Assembly: GCA_038326165.1 (NCBI GenBank)
Contig: JBBQJT010000032.1
Coordinates: 1-40,799, forward strand
Length of the DNA stretch: 40,799 bases
Source of the DNA: JAEUUM01 sp038326165
GTDB taxonomy: Bacteria > Bacteroidota > Bacteroidia > Chitinophagales > Saprospiraceae
Direction: 5' to 3'
The position numbers were made by a program, and so were the translations under genes. Below are positions 16,172 through 25,496 of the stretch, in pieces. How positions within the stretch are numbered: the first letter of the stretch is position 1; the number at the start of each line of letters is the position of its first letter. The notes under the pieces were generated by a model. It saw only the letters and a list, made by a program, of their open reading frames with translations. It searched no databases and was not told where the DNA came from.

Positions 16172-17244
16172 TGATGAATGCCTTAAAATTAAAACTTCAA
16201 CCATTGAAAGAATGGAGTTTTAAACCTAAAAACAAACTAAAAGTAATAGTTCTAGGCGCAGGTCTAATTGTGTTTCTATTTCTTTTTTGGATTTGTCTTG
16301 CGCCTAACTTCAAAACAAACCAAAAGCCTAAGGAATATATATTGGTCTATGATACCTCAAATTTTCAAGAACTTATTGAAGATCTAAAAACTACCGGGAA
16401 TATTCGTTCAGCATGGAGTCTTAAACTTATGGCCAAGTTGATTGGATTGAAGACAAATAATTTAAAGGCAGGAAGATATTCATTCCTAAATAATCAAGGT
16501 AATTTCAGCTTCATTAGAAATTTAAGGAATGGCAATCAAGCTCCACTGAAACTAACCTTCAATAATATTCGCAACAAAGAGCAGCTCAGTGGCTTATTGT
16601 CACGTCAACTCATGATTGATAGCTTAACCTGGCTAAATGCGTTGGTTGATTCAAGTAATTTACAAGAACTCGGGCTTGAACCAGAAGAAATTTTAAGCAT
16701 CTTTATTCCCAATAGTTATGAAGTTTTTTGGAACATTACAACCGAGAAGTTGATTGCTAAAATGTCGGCCGAAAATAAAAGATTTTGGAATCCAGAACGT
16801 ATATCAAAGGCCAACAATCTCGGTTTGACCCCTCCACAGGTTTACACCGTTGCATCTATTGTAGAAAAAGAAAGCAACTATAAGCCAGAAAGACCAATAA
16901 TTGCTGGCGTTTACTTAAACAGATTGCTACTAGGCATACCCCTTCAGGCAGACCCAACAGTGGTTTTTGCAAACAATGATTTTACTATAAAAAGGGTTTT
17001 AACTATTCATACTGAGTTTGACTCACCATATAATACCTATAAATATACGGGATTGCCTCCGGGACCAATCTATATGCCCGATCCCAATACCATCGATGCT
17101 GTATTGAATGCTGAAAAGCATAACTATCTTTTCTTTTGTGCCAAAGCGGATGCAAGTGGACAACATGTTTTTGCAGAGACTTACAATCAGCATGTTCAAA
17201 ATGCCAATATTTACAGAGAATACCTGAATAAAAACGGCTATTAA
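16171..17244 (+). CDS. mltG: Endolytic murein transglycosylase
   Basis: MltG cleaves newly made glycan strands in the periplasm and may act as a terminase of peptidoglycan synthesis. The protein of about 357 residues has a cytoplasmic basic N-terminus, one membrane anchor (VIVLGAGLIVFLFLFWICLA, about 26-45) and a YceG domain. The catalytic motif ASIVEKES has its Glu near residue 232, followed by RPIIAGVYLNRL and LQADPTVVFA, typical of the family. The frame also has a TTG at 16168, but the ATG at 16171, overlapping the panB stop by one base, is the better start. tilS begins directly after its stop codon. Confidence 0.95.
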   Translation: MMNALKLKLQPLKEWSFKPKNKLKVIVLGAGLIVFLFLFWICLAPNFKTNQKPKEYILVYDTSNFQELIEDLKTTGNIRSAWSLKLMAKLIGLKTNNLKAGRYSFLNNQGNFSFIRNLRNGNQAPLKLTFNNIRNKEQLSGLLSRQLMIDSLTWLNALVDSSNLQELGLEPEEILSIFIPNSYEVFWNITTEKLIAKMSAENKRFWNPERISKANNLGLTPPQVYTVASIVEKESNYKPERPIIAGVYLNRLLLGIPLQADPTVVFANNDFTIKRVLTIHTEFDSPYNTYKYTGLPPGPIYMPDPNTIDAVLNAEKHNYLFFCAKADASGQHVFAETYNQHVQNANIYREYLNKNGY

Positions 17245-18567
17245 ATGTTGAAAATTACCCGGGCACATCAAACTGTGGTAGATTTTTTATCGAGACATAT
17301 TCAAGATTTCGAAAATAAGAAATTTTTGCTAGCGGTCAGTGGAGGTATTGATTCAATGGTGCTTTTTAAGCTTTTCTTTGACTTAAAATTAAAAATAGAG
17401 GTCATCCATTTCAATCATCAACTCCGCGCAAATGAGTCTGATGATGATCAAAGTTTTGTAAAACAAAAGTGTGATGATTTTAAAGTAAAATGTCACATCA
17501 TTCCTCTATCATTTCCTGATACTACCCACTCCATTCAACAATTAGCAAGAGAGAAACGCTATCAACATTTAGAAGAAGTATGTTTACAAAATGAATGTGA
17601 TTATATCGTTACAGCTCATCATGCCAATGATCTAGCTGAAACTATGACCAACCATTGGATCAGAGGCGCAGGAATGGCGGGATTGAAAGGAATTCCCAAG
17701 GTAAACGATAAGATAATTAGGCCATTGTTAAGCATTGGAAAATGCGACATTACAGATTTTGCAAAGAAACAGAAACTGAGTTGGAGGGAGGATAGCAGCA
17801 ATGCTCAGAACAAATACACAAGAAATAAGATCAGAAATCTGTTAATTCCATCTATTGAAGAGTTGAATCCCAATTATGTCAATACCTTAAGGCTGGAATC
17901 AGAGCGTTACGATGATTTAAACGAGTTTTTAAAAAACGAAATCATCCAATTTAAAAATAAGTGGGTTAAGGAATGGTATGATTTAAAATTATGGCCAATC
18001 CAAACCCTTTCCAAACCTGGTGGATTGAATATTTTAGCAGGATTTCTAAGGGATTTTAATTTTAGTTTTGAACAGTCTCTGGCAATTTATACTGCCGCTA
18101 AATCACAAGAAACCAGGCATTACAAAAACGGCACTTACACTATACACCTAAATTCAGGGTATTACTGGTTGGAACTAAATATCAAGCAAAAGGAGTCAAT
18201 CAAATACAAATTTGACGAAAGCGAGTTGTTATCCCCATTTGGAAAATTAAGCATAAGCAGTATTGAAACACTTGATAATATTTGCATTCCTGCCGATTGG
18301 GCGAATGAATTAAGCGTGAGATTTTGGGAACCAGGAGACTTTTTTCGGCCTAAGGGTATGAGAGGCAGAAAACAAAAACTCCAAGATTATTTCACAAATA
18401 CAAAGGTCCATTGGCCGCTGAGATCAAGAATTCCTTTGCTGCTTTATAAAGATGAAATCATTTGGATAAGCAAACACAGACAATCAGAATTTCCACTTGA
18501 AAGAGTAAATGAGTGGATTTACGTCAATTTAGATTCAGAACCATTTCCATTTTCCAATCATTGTTAA
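17245..18567 (+). CDS. tilS: tRNA(Ile)-lysidine synthase
   Basis: TilS modifies C34 of the tRNA-Ile CAU anticodon to lysidine, so that it reads AUA. The 440 residues start with the N-type ATP pyrophosphatase loop SGGIDS (32-37), then VIHFNHQLR and VTAHHANDLAETM. RNKIRNLLIPSIEELNP ends the catalytic domain. A C-terminal domain with FWEPGDFFRPKGMRG follows. The ATG abuts the mltG TAA with no gap. Its stop overlaps the kbl stop on the other strand: both share TTAA at 18564-18567. Confidence 0.96.
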   Translation: MLKITRAHQTVVDFLSRHIQDFENKKFLLAVSGGIDSMVLFKLFFDLKLKIEVIHFNHQLRANESDDDQSFVKQKCDDFKVKCHIIPLSFPDTTHSIQQLAREKRYQHLEEVCLQNECDYIVTAHHANDLAETMTNHWIRGAGMAGLKGIPKVNDKIIRPLLSIGKCDITDFAKKQKLSWREDSSNAQNKYTRNKIRNLLIPSIEELNPNYVNTLRLESERYDDLNEFLKNEIIQFKNKWVKEWYDLKLWPIQTLSKPGGLNILAGFLRDFNFSFEQSLAIYTAAKSQETRHYKNGTYTIHLNSGYYWLELNIKQKESIKYKFDESELLSPFGKLSISSIETLDNICIPADWANELSVRFWEPGDFFRPKGMRGRKQKLQDYFTNTKVHWPLRSRIPLLLYKDEIIWISKHRQSEFPLERVNEWIYVNLDSEPFPFSNHC

Positions 18568-19751
18568 GAAATCACATTAAGTTCCTTTCCGATTTTAGTA
18601 AAGGCTGCAATGGCCATGTTTAAGTGTTCAATTTCATGTCCTGCAGATATTTGCACCCTAATCCTTGCCTTGTCTTTAGGAACCACTGGAAAGAAAAATC
18701 CAACCACATAAATTCCCTCATTCAGAAGTCTTGCAGAAAATTCTTGTGCCAATTTTGCATCGTAAAGCATCACAGGTGTAATTGGATGCACTCCAGGAAC
18801 TATATCAAATCCAGCTGCCGTCATTCCAGCTCTAAAATACTTGGTATTAGCTTCCAATTTATCTCTCAGATAGGTGCTCGAAGTCAACAAATCCAAGACT
18901 TTTATGGAAGCACCTACTATTGTTGGGGCCAGAGTATTGCTGAATAAATAAGGTCGAGAACGCTGTCTGAGCAACTCTACAATTTCTTTTTTTGCTGAAG
19001 TAAATCCTCCACTTGCACCGCCGAGTGCTTTGCCTAAAGTTCCTGTGATTATATCAACTCTGCCCAATGCGTTATGCAACTCATGTGTTCCTCGCCCAGT
19101 TGCACCGATGAATCCAGTAGAATGACACTCATCCACCATGACCATTGCATTGTATTTATCAGCCAAATCGCAAATTGCTGAGATGTTGGCTATCACACCA
19201 TCCATTGAGAAAACGCCATCTGTAGCAATAAGTCGGTATCTGCAATGTTGGGTAGCTTTGAGTTTTTCCTCTAAATCTTCCATGTTGTTATTGCGGTACC
19301 TGTGACGTTCTGCTTTGCATAAACGTATACCATCAATTATGGAAGCATGATTCAATTCATCACTAATAATCGCATCCTCTTCGCCCAACAAGGGTTCAAA
19401 CAAACCTCCATTTGCGTCAAAAGCAGCTGCGTATAAGATTGTATCCTCCATTCCCAAAAACTTGGAAATAGATGCTTCTAATTCCTTGTGAATATCTTGA
19501 GTACCACAAATAAATCTTACGGATGACAATCCAAATCCATGGCTATCAATAGCAGCTTTGGCGGCTTCAATTACTTCTGGATGTGAAGACAAACCCAAAT
19601 AATTATTTGCACAAAAATTCAACACATGCCCCGCCTCCTTTGTACTGATATAAGCAGATTGCGGTGAGGTGATGATTCTTTCCTTTTTATACAAACCAGC
19701 TTCTTTGATTGAAGTCAATTCAGCTATTAAACTATCTTTTGCAGTGTACAT
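18564..19751 (-). CDS. kbl: Glycine C-acetyltransferase (2-amino-3-ketobutyrate CoA ligase)
   Basis: A PLP enzyme that splits 2-amino-3-ketobutyrate with CoA into glycine and acetyl-CoA, the second step of threonine catabolism. The 395 residues match the alpha-oxoamine synthase family: NNYLGLSSHPEV early, DECHSTGFIGATGRGTHE, and the PLP lysine Lys241 in ITGTLGKALGGASGG. The relatives BioF and serine palmitoyltransferase are possible from the fold, but tdh lies 23 bp upstream on the same strand and settles the role. The ATG is at 19749-19751. Confidence 0.95.
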   Translation of the reverse strand: MYTAKDSLIAELTSIKEAGLYKKERIITSPQSAYISTKEAGHVLNFCANNYLGLSSHPEVIEAAKAAIDSHGFGLSSVRFICGTQDIHKELEASISKFLGMEDTILYAAAFDANGGLFEPLLGEEDAIISDELNHASIIDGIRLCKAERHRYRNNNMEDLEEKLKATQHCRYRLIATDGVFSMDGVIANISAICDLADKYNAMVMVDECHSTGFIGATGRGTHELHNALGRVDIITGTLGKALGGASGGFTSAKKEIVELLRQRSRPYLFSNTLAPTIVGASIKVLDLLTSSTYLRDKLEANTKYFRAGMTAAGFDIVPGVHPITPVMLYDAKLAQEFSARLLNEGIYVVGFFFPVVPKDKARIRVQISAGHEIEHLNMAIAAFTKIGKELNVIS

Positions 19752-19774
19752 ATTTTTTTATTATTTCCTTTAAG

Positions 19775-20740
19775 CTAAGCAAATTGATTGGCAGACTTTT
19801 TTCCATATTGAAGTTCCAATTGATACAGCATATCTTTGGTCATACTGTGTAAATCATATTTTGGTTTCCAACCCCAATCTTCTTTGGCGGAGCTGTCATC
19901 AATACTTTTTGGCCACGAAGCAGCTATTGCTTGGCGAAAATCAGGTTCATATTTGATATTAAAATCAGGATATAGTTTCTTGATCGAATCGTAAATTTCA
20001 GCTGGACTGAAGCTCATCCCTGCCAAATTATAGCTTGTTCGGATTTTTACATTTTCCTTCGGAGCTTCCATCAATTGAATAGTAGCTCTGATTGCATCTT
20101 CCATATAAATCATTGGCAATGTTGCTGTTGATTCCAGAAAGCATGAAAAGTCTTCACCATTGACTGCTTTGTGGTAGATATCAACGGCATAATCCGTAGT
20201 TCCCCCACCAGGCAAACTTTGATAACCTATAATACCAGGATAACGCAATGAACGGACGTCAATACCAAATTTCATGAAATAGTATTGGCACCAATCCTCA
20301 GCGCATGACTTAGATATGCCATAAACTGTCTCAGGTATCATTATTGTGAACTGAGGGGTATTTTCTTGAGGGGTACTTGGACCAAACGCAGCAATACTGC
20401 TCGGAAAAAAGACCTTTTCAATGTTAAATTTCTTTGAGGCCTCCATAACGTTGAAAAAAGTTCCCATATTAAATTCCCACGCTTTGAGAGGTATTGACTC
20501 ACCTTTGGCACTTAAGATGGCGGCCAAATGATATATTTGGGTGATACTGTGACGTGAAATACAACTTTCAAGCGCAGATACGTCTGTTACGTCGAGTATC
20601 TCAAATACTCCTTCATATTGTTGCGGAGCCCTGATATCCGTTGCTACAACATTATGAGTGCCGTGTAACTTTTTTAATGATTCTGTGAGCACGCTTCCTA
20701 TTTGCCCTTGTGCACCAATTACCAAGATTTTTTGTGACAT
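19775..20740 (-). CDS. tdh: L-threonine 3-dehydrogenase, SDR type
   Basis: An NAD-dependent short-chain dehydrogenase that oxidises L-threonine to 2-amino-3-ketobutyrate, handed to Kbl. It is unrelated to the zinc MDR Tdh of E. coli. The 321 residues have the Rossmann GAQGQIG (9-15), Ser in FFPSSIAAFGP, and the catalytic Tyr140-x3-Lys144 (YGISK). LRYPGIIGY and PGGGTTDYAVDIYH are typical of the extended-SDR threonine dehydrogenases. A -7 box ends only 2 bases before the ATG. The pair forms a threonine-to-glycine operon. Confidence 0.92.
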   Translation of the reverse strand: MSQKILVIGAQGQIGSVLTESLKKLHGTHNVVATDIRAPQQYEGVFEILDVTDVSALESCISRHSITQIYHLAAILSAKGESIPLKAWEFNMGTFFNVMEASKKFNIEKVFFPSSIAAFGPSTPQENTPQFTIMIPETVYGISKSCAEDWCQYYFMKFGIDVRSLRYPGIIGYQSLPGGGTTDYAVDIYHKAVNGEDFSCFLESTATLPMIYMEDAIRATIQLMEAPKENVKIRTSYNLAGMSFSPAEIYDSIKKLYPDFNIKYEPDFRQAIAASWPKSIDDSSAKEDWGWKPKYDLHSMTKDMLYQLELQYGKKSANQFA

Positions 20741-20742
20741 GC

Positions 20743-20750
20743 CAAAGTTA
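20743..20750 (-). promoter_or_regulatory. -7 box abutting the tdh ATG
   Basis: TAACTTTG on the minus strand matches TAnnTTTG and is separated from the tdh ATG by two bases, so transcription would begin at the start codon itself. A second candidate, TACCTTCG at 20780-20787, lies further upstream and would give a normal leader of about 36 nt; which one is used cannot be told from sequence. Confidence 0.4.
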
Positions 20751-20820
20751 AAATTAAATTACATAAAAAAATTGATCTCCGAAGGTAGAACATTTGGCAA
20801 TACCTTGAGGTTCAAAATCC

Positions 20821-20859
20821 AAAAAAAAATGCATGAAAAGAACAATTCTTTCCATGCAT
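20821..20859 (-). terminator. Rho-independent terminator after the RhlE-type helicase
   Basis: On the minus strand ATGCATGGAAAG (20848-20859) pairs with CTTTTCATGCAT (20829-20840) over 12 bp, one a G-T wobble, around a 7-base loop. Eight T follow (20821-20828). It lies 65 bp past the helicase stop and upstream of tdh. Confidence 0.88.
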
Positions 20860-20924
20860 CCATTTTGCAAATTCAATATTTGAGTTAGTTGTTATAACTT
20901 AGAATACCAACAACATAATAATTT

Positions 20925-22202
20925 CTATTTGATCTTAATCATATTCTGTCTGCCTCCTTTGTTGCGGCGATCATTGGCTCTAGGGCCAGCAGGTCTCGGT
21001 GTATTTGAGTGAGATGAACTTGCTTGTCCTCTACCTTGCTGTTGTTTTGTAGCTTTAACTGGGTTGTGATCCATCAATGGATAAGGGTGATCGTGAACGA
21101 TTGGAATTTTCTTGGCAATCAACTTTTCGACGTCTTTTAGGTAAGCTTTTTCTTCAGCATCGCAAAATGAATATGCTGTTCCCTTCGCTCCTGCCCTACC
21201 CGTTCTTCCTATTCGGTGAACATAAGTTTCAGGAATATTTGACATTTCAAAATTTATTACATATTCCAAGTCATCTACATCAATACCACGTGCAGCGATG
21301 TCAGTTGCGACCAATACTCTTGTGGTGTGATCCTTAAAATTATTTAATGCTCGTTGGCGGGCATTTTGGGCTTTATTGCCATGAATTGCTTCCGCTTTGA
21401 TATCATGTTTGAGTAAAGTTTTGACAACTTTATCAGCTCCATGCTTTGTTCTGGTAAAAACCAAGGCTGTTTTTATCTTAGTATCCTGAAGAATATCTAC
21501 CAATAAATCACTTTTGTTTTCTTTGTCAACAAAATAAATATGTTGCTTGATTATGTCAACAGTTGAAGAGATCGGAGTTACCGATACTTTTGATGGGTTA
21601 TTGAGAATTGTACTAGACAATTGGATAATTTCTGGAGCCATTGTTGCCGAAAAGAAAAGAGATTGTCTTTTCAATGGTAAAGCTGCCAACAATCTTTTTA
21701 CGTCATGGATAAAACCCATGTCTAACATCCTGTCAGCCTCATCCAGCACGAATATTTCAACATCCCTTAGGGACAAAAATCCCTGTTTCATGAGATCTAA
21801 CAATCTGCCTGGTGTAGCTATAACGATATCAACACCAGCTCGCAAAACTGTTACTTGGGGATTTTGGTTAACTCCACCAAAAATCACTGTCGAAGTCAAA
21901 TCAGTATGGCGTCCATAAGCTTTGAAGCTTTCATCAATCTGGGTAGCGAGCTCTCTGGTAGGAGTTACGATCAGGCTCCTGATTCTTTTTTTGCCCGGTT
22001 GGGCTGGTTTATTGGTTAATAATTGAATGATAGGAATTGCGAATGCCGCAGTTTTTCCAGTTCCCGTTTGGGCACATCCCAGCAAATCAATTCCTTTCAG
22101 AACTATTGGTATTGATTGCGTTTGTATGGGTGTGGGAGTTGAATAACCTTCTTCTTTTAATGCTTTTAAAATAGGTTCAATGAGATCTAATGATTCGAAC
22201 AA
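20925..22202 (-). CDS. rhlE: DEAD-box RNA helicase, RhlE-like
   Basis: An ATP-dependent RNA helicase of about 425 residues. Motifs in order are the Q-motif region GYSTPTPIQTQSIP, AQTGTGKT (Walker A), PTRELA, TPGR, DEAD (VLDEADRMLD), SAT, ARGIDVDDLEYVINF and HRIGRTGRAG. A basic, Gln/Ser/Gly-rich tail (KQQQGRGQASSSHS) probably binds RNA. Likely roles are ribosome assembly or RNA turnover. There is no in-frame ATG at the front: the TTG at 22202 gives MFESLDLIEPILKAL, matching how relatives begin, while another TTG at 22235 adds 11 residues. A terminator follows the gene. Confidence 0.94.
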   Translation of the reverse strand: MFESLDLIEPILKALKEEGYSTPTPIQTQSIPIVLKGIDLLGCAQTGTGKTAAFAIPIIQLLTNKPAQPGKKRIRSLIVTPTRELATQIDESFKAYGRHTDLTSTVIFGGVNQNPQVTVLRAGVDIVIATPGRLLDLMKQGFLSLRDVEIFVLDEADRMLDMGFIHDVKRLLAALPLKRQSLFFSATMAPEIIQLSSTILNNPSKVSVTPISSTVDIIKQHIYFVDKENKSDLLVDILQDTKIKTALVFTRTKHGADKVVKTLLKHDIKAEAIHGNKAQNARQRALNNFKDHTTRVLVATDIAARGIDVDDLEYVINFEMSNIPETYVHRIGRTGRAGAKGTAYSFCDAEEKAYLKDVEKLIAKKIPIVHDHPYPLMDHNPVKATKQQQGRGQASSSHSNTPRPAGPRANDRRNKGGRQNMIKIK

Positions 22203-22667
22203 AATATGTTTTTTAATGAATGAAAAGGTGTCCAAGAAATGGAGTATCCATTCCTAAAAACGCTGCAAGTTACGGCTAAATAAAAGCCTAAGTCGGATTT
22301 TTCAATTAATTGTTAAATCCTTAACAATTAAACCAAAGTTCTGTATAGACAATAAAGATGATGTTTTTGAGAGTGATATTTCAGTGTAAGCCTTAGATCT
22401 TGATTGAATCAATGGCACAAATTATCACCCAAAAGTCTTCATTGCTACTAATTATCTAAGGTCATATGCTAAGTAAGATTGATATTTTAAGATCAGAAAA
22501 CATGGTACAACATCTAGATATCCAGTCGTTGGTATTTCATGAACATATTTATTCCAACATAAAATTTCAGCCAACTAACACCAGAATTCAAATGTAAAGT
22601 CAGATGGAGGAATAACAACCAACTAATTAATCAAGAAAGAGTTGAACAAATTAAGTAAATAATCAGA
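22203..22667. other. Gene-free region upstream of the RhlE-type helicase, with inverted repeats
   Basis: No gene is supported in these 465 bp. TAATTGTTAA (22307-22316) and TTAACAATTA (22321-22330) form a perfect 10-bp inverted repeat with a 4-base loop, about 105 bp before the helicase start. AATGGA/TCCATT (22238-22252) is a 6-bp repeat with a 3-base loop close to the start and would fold in the helicase leader. The rest is AT-rich, with stops in all frames. Confidence 0.55.
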
Positions 22668-23678
22668 TCATTTCTTTACGAATCTTCCGTTCAATTTACT
22701 TCCTTGGTCAGTTACAATAATAACATTGTAGACTGCAGAATCTAATGAGGAAACATCCACATTTATGTTATTTGCGCTTTGTTTTCGAGAAAAAACCATA
22801 TTCCCATTCATATCATAAATGTGAATCAACTGAATCGCTTGACCCGATACAGTTTTGATCAGGATTGAATTCGAACTGATGCTTGGATCAATACTCAATC
22901 CATTGGCATTGAATGAAACAATAGTGGTAGCGGTAGCTGTTTGAAGCAATTCAGATTTTGCAGATTGTACTAATGCTTTATTGGAATTATCATTTAAAAT
23001 GGCAATAGCGTACAATCTACTTGCCTCCCAGATTGATTTAAGTGCTACAGTAGATTGGTAAATATAAACGTCACCAATATCCTTTGAAGGTGAGAATACG
23101 ATGGCATTATCACCACTAATTGATTTTCGCAATACATCATAGTGTGCTTTTTCGCCATTTGAAGAGCTATAAAAGACAGAATCTTCAACAACTGGAACAA
23201 ATAGATCTAAGTTTGAAATATTATGGTCTGATACAGTAGTGACTTCAACAGTTACAGATATGGAGTCAGTTCCAACATATTCAATGTCAGATGAAATCGA
23301 AAATGGAGATGTTTGATTTTCATAAGCATCATATACTGTTGAAAATTGCATTTCGGTTACCGATTTAGTTTCTCCATTTATTTTAAACCTTGGCGTACTA
23401 CCATATAGATTGTAATATTGAGTGCGAGCATCATTCTCAGATTTATTCTGAGTGCTGAATAGGCAATTTGAAAAAGGAGAACTAGGATGTATGCTAACAT
23501 GAATCACATTGGGCTTTTGAGCCAATGCTGCATAAAATTTTGGATTCCAATTAGCACAAACACCGCATTTAGTGTTGGTAAAATGCTCAACGATTATATT
23601 CTTGGGCACTTCTTGTGCATTGGCAATCAATGAAAATGAAAGAAGTAGGGCGCAAATAAGTGATTTCATGAAATCCAT
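22668..23678 (-). CDS. Omp28-like thioredoxin-fold protein with T9SS sorting domain
   Basis: A secreted protein of 336 residues. It has a signal peptide (SLICALLLSFSLIANAQ), then a thioredoxin-like segment NIIVEHFTNTKCGVC with a CxxC pair at Cys38 and Cys41, as in Omp28-related proteins. A beta-rich middle follows. The C-terminal 80 residues look like a type IX secretion sorting domain (IHIYDMNGNMVFSRK, then VDVSSLDSAVYNVIIVT and a final basic RFVKK), so it is probably exported across the outer membrane. Its substrate is unknown. An ATG at 23669 (MKSLICALLL) is an equally good start. It is divergent from another T9SS protein. Confidence 0.78.
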   Translation of the reverse strand: MDFMKSLICALLLSFSLIANAQEVPKNIIVEHFTNTKCGVCANWNPKFYAALAQKPNVIHVSIHPSSPFSNCLFSTQNKSENDARTQYYNLYGSTPRFKINGETKSVTEMQFSTVYDAYENQTSPFSISSDIEYVGTDSISVTVEVTTVSDHNISNLDLFVPVVEDSVFYSSSNGEKAHYDVLRKSISGDNAIVFSPSKDIGDVYIYQSTVALKSIWEASRLYAIAILNDNSNKALVQSAKSELLQTATATTIVSFNANGLSIDPSISSNSILIKTVSGQAIQLIHIYDMNGNMVFSRKQSANNINVDVSSLDSAVYNVIIVTDQGSKLNGRFVKK

Positions 23679-23833
23679 AAGATTAGTTTAATCAAATTAA
23701 CGAAAATTTATAAAAATGGTTTCTAATTATTGAATAAAATGATTTTTATTGTTAAACAATATCCCTAAAACATCTTACATTTACACGATATAATTTCGGA
23801 TTGAATTCTATTCTTAAAAAACACCTACCCCTC

Positions 23834-25009
23834 ATGTTATTAGAATCAAAATCAAAGATATTCGCACTAATAATATTTTGGATGGTATTCACTGTGTTTG
23901 AATCTCTTGCATCACACATTCTTGGTTCAACAATGTATTACAAATGCTTGGGAAACAATGAATACAGAATTGACCTCGAAGTTTATTTGGACGATGGGGT
24001 TGTGCCTCCTGACCCATCGGTATTAATTGGCATTTACAATTGTGGAAACTTGATTCCATGCGAAACCTTAACACAATTTGATATCTTTTTAGCGGTTGAA
24101 GCCAGTTTGGACTCCACAGCACAAATTTTACCACCAACTTATCCCTCGGGTACACCATTCAATTTATTTGAGGCAAAAGTGGCTTATTACCACATCAATG
24201 TCACCCTTCCAGCATCTATAGAAAGTTATTTTATTGTATACCAACGTTTTGGAGTAAATTCAACTGTCTATGCGGGATCAAATATCATTAAACAATTGAC
24301 AAGCATGATTGAATTGACTCCTCTTGGAAATAATTTATGTAACAATTCATCCAAATTCAAAAAACCACCATTAAACTTGATATGTGTTGACGAGGAGCTA
24401 ATATATGATTTCGAACCATTTGATCTGGACGGTGATTCATTGGCACATATGTTCTTTTCACCTTTTGGATTTACACTAGACAATTCTGGTTCAAACTGCG
24501 ATTATACCTTTCCCAATCCTCCATGCCCACCACCCTATGACACAATGGTGTATAATACCTTATATTACAACAAACCATTTGGCTATGCCACAAAAGTTCA
24601 AAATATAGAAAACAATGGAATATTGACTGTTTTACCCCAACTAATTGGCCAATTTTTAACAGGCATGCAATCAAATGAATATCGGAATGGTGAATTAATC
24701 TGCTCGACGTATCATACTATGATTACTGCTGTTATGTCTTGTCTTTTTACTACTCAAGCAAGTGAAAATAAAATTGAAGGTGGTGTTAAAATTGCACCAA
24801 ATCCTTTTCAGAATGAGATTAGCTTCTCGACATTATCTGAAAATAAAATCAAACGAATTGAATTTATAAATAGCCAAGGAATCTCACAGCTTCTTTTGAA
24901 TCAAAATTTTCAAAACATTAATACATCCATTTTGGTAGGCGGATTGTATTTCGTTAAAATTACTCGAGATGATGAAACATCAACCATTATGAAAACAATC
25001 AAAGAATAA
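23834..25009 (+). CDS. T9SS-exported surface protein, gliding-associated type
   Basis: A secreted protein of about 391 residues. After a hydrophobic signal (IFALIIFWMVFTVFESLA) comes ASHILGSTMYYKCLGNNEYR, the opening found on many large Bacteroidota surface proteins of the gliding-motility-associated group. The rest is unusual for that group: it is short, cysteine-containing and proline-rich (FPNPPCPPPYD), and runs straight into a T9SS type A sorting domain (VKIAPNPFQNEISF, then GGLYFVKITRDDET and a basic end). The frame also has a TTG at 23801, adding 11 residues; I chose the ATG at 23834. No enzymatic motif is seen; an adhesin or surface role is a guess. Confidence 0.7.
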   Translation: MLLESKSKIFALIIFWMVFTVFESLASHILGSTMYYKCLGNNEYRIDLEVYLDDGVVPPDPSVLIGIYNCGNLIPCETLTQFDIFLAVEASLDSTAQILPPTYPSGTPFNLFEAKVAYYHINVTLPASIESYFIVYQRFGVNSTVYAGSNIIKQLTSMIELTPLGNNLCNNSSKFKKPPLNLICVDEELIYDFEPFDLDGDSLAHMFFSPFGFTLDNSGSNCDYTFPNPPCPPPYDTMVYNTLYYNKPFGYATKVQNIENNGILTVLPQLIGQFLTGMQSNEYRNGELICSTYHTMITAVMSCLFTTQASENKIEGGVKIAPNPFQNEISFSTLSENKIKRIEFINSQGISQLLLNQNFQNINTSILVGGLYFVKITRDDETSTIMKTIKE

Positions 25010-25496
25010 GCCCCGTACTTCATCAGATTCGCTAAAAACATTTTATAATTACCTCAGCACTTAACTAAATACAATTAATTTCATTCTTATGTGCTATTTT
25101 ATTTTACAAAAAACAACTAAACGCAATAAATGATAATATAATAAGAATTTCGCTTTTTGTACTATGTGAGAATCAATTATTGCAGTTCATCGAAATTTAG
25201 GTATAATAACGAACAAGTAAACTATATTTATCACTTTGGTGTTAATAGGTTCTAAAAAATAATTACATTTGCAGATTAATTAAAAGCTCTTTTCTATTGT
25301 GTATTGTATTAAATTAATACTCAACGCATTGATAAAAATGTAAGTTGATGTTATAAAATCATAATTGATTCATCAAATATGAAAACTTAAGATAATTGTG
25401 GTCTAAGATATTTCTTTTGAGAATAGACAACAATTGCACTTTGTTTAAGACTTTTTGTTAGTTACCTTACTTTAAAACTGAAATACAACCTTTGAA
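25010..25496. other. AT-rich gene-free region with a promoter-like site
   Basis: No coding frame is supported. TTTG (25235-25238) and TACATTTG (25264-25271) resemble -33 and -7 boxes on the plus strand, but the 25-base spacing is long. A transcript from there would have a leader of about 220 nt before the phosphatase-like gene, or could be a small RNA. No terminator or conserved fold was recognised. Confidence 0.4.
25264..25271 (+). promoter_or_regulatory. -7-like box in the gene-free region
   Basis: TACATTTG is an exact match to TAnnTTTG, 226 bp before the ATG of the phosphatase-like gene. It could drive that gene with a long leader. The weak point is the distance to the nearest TTTG upstream. 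Confidence 0.35.
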
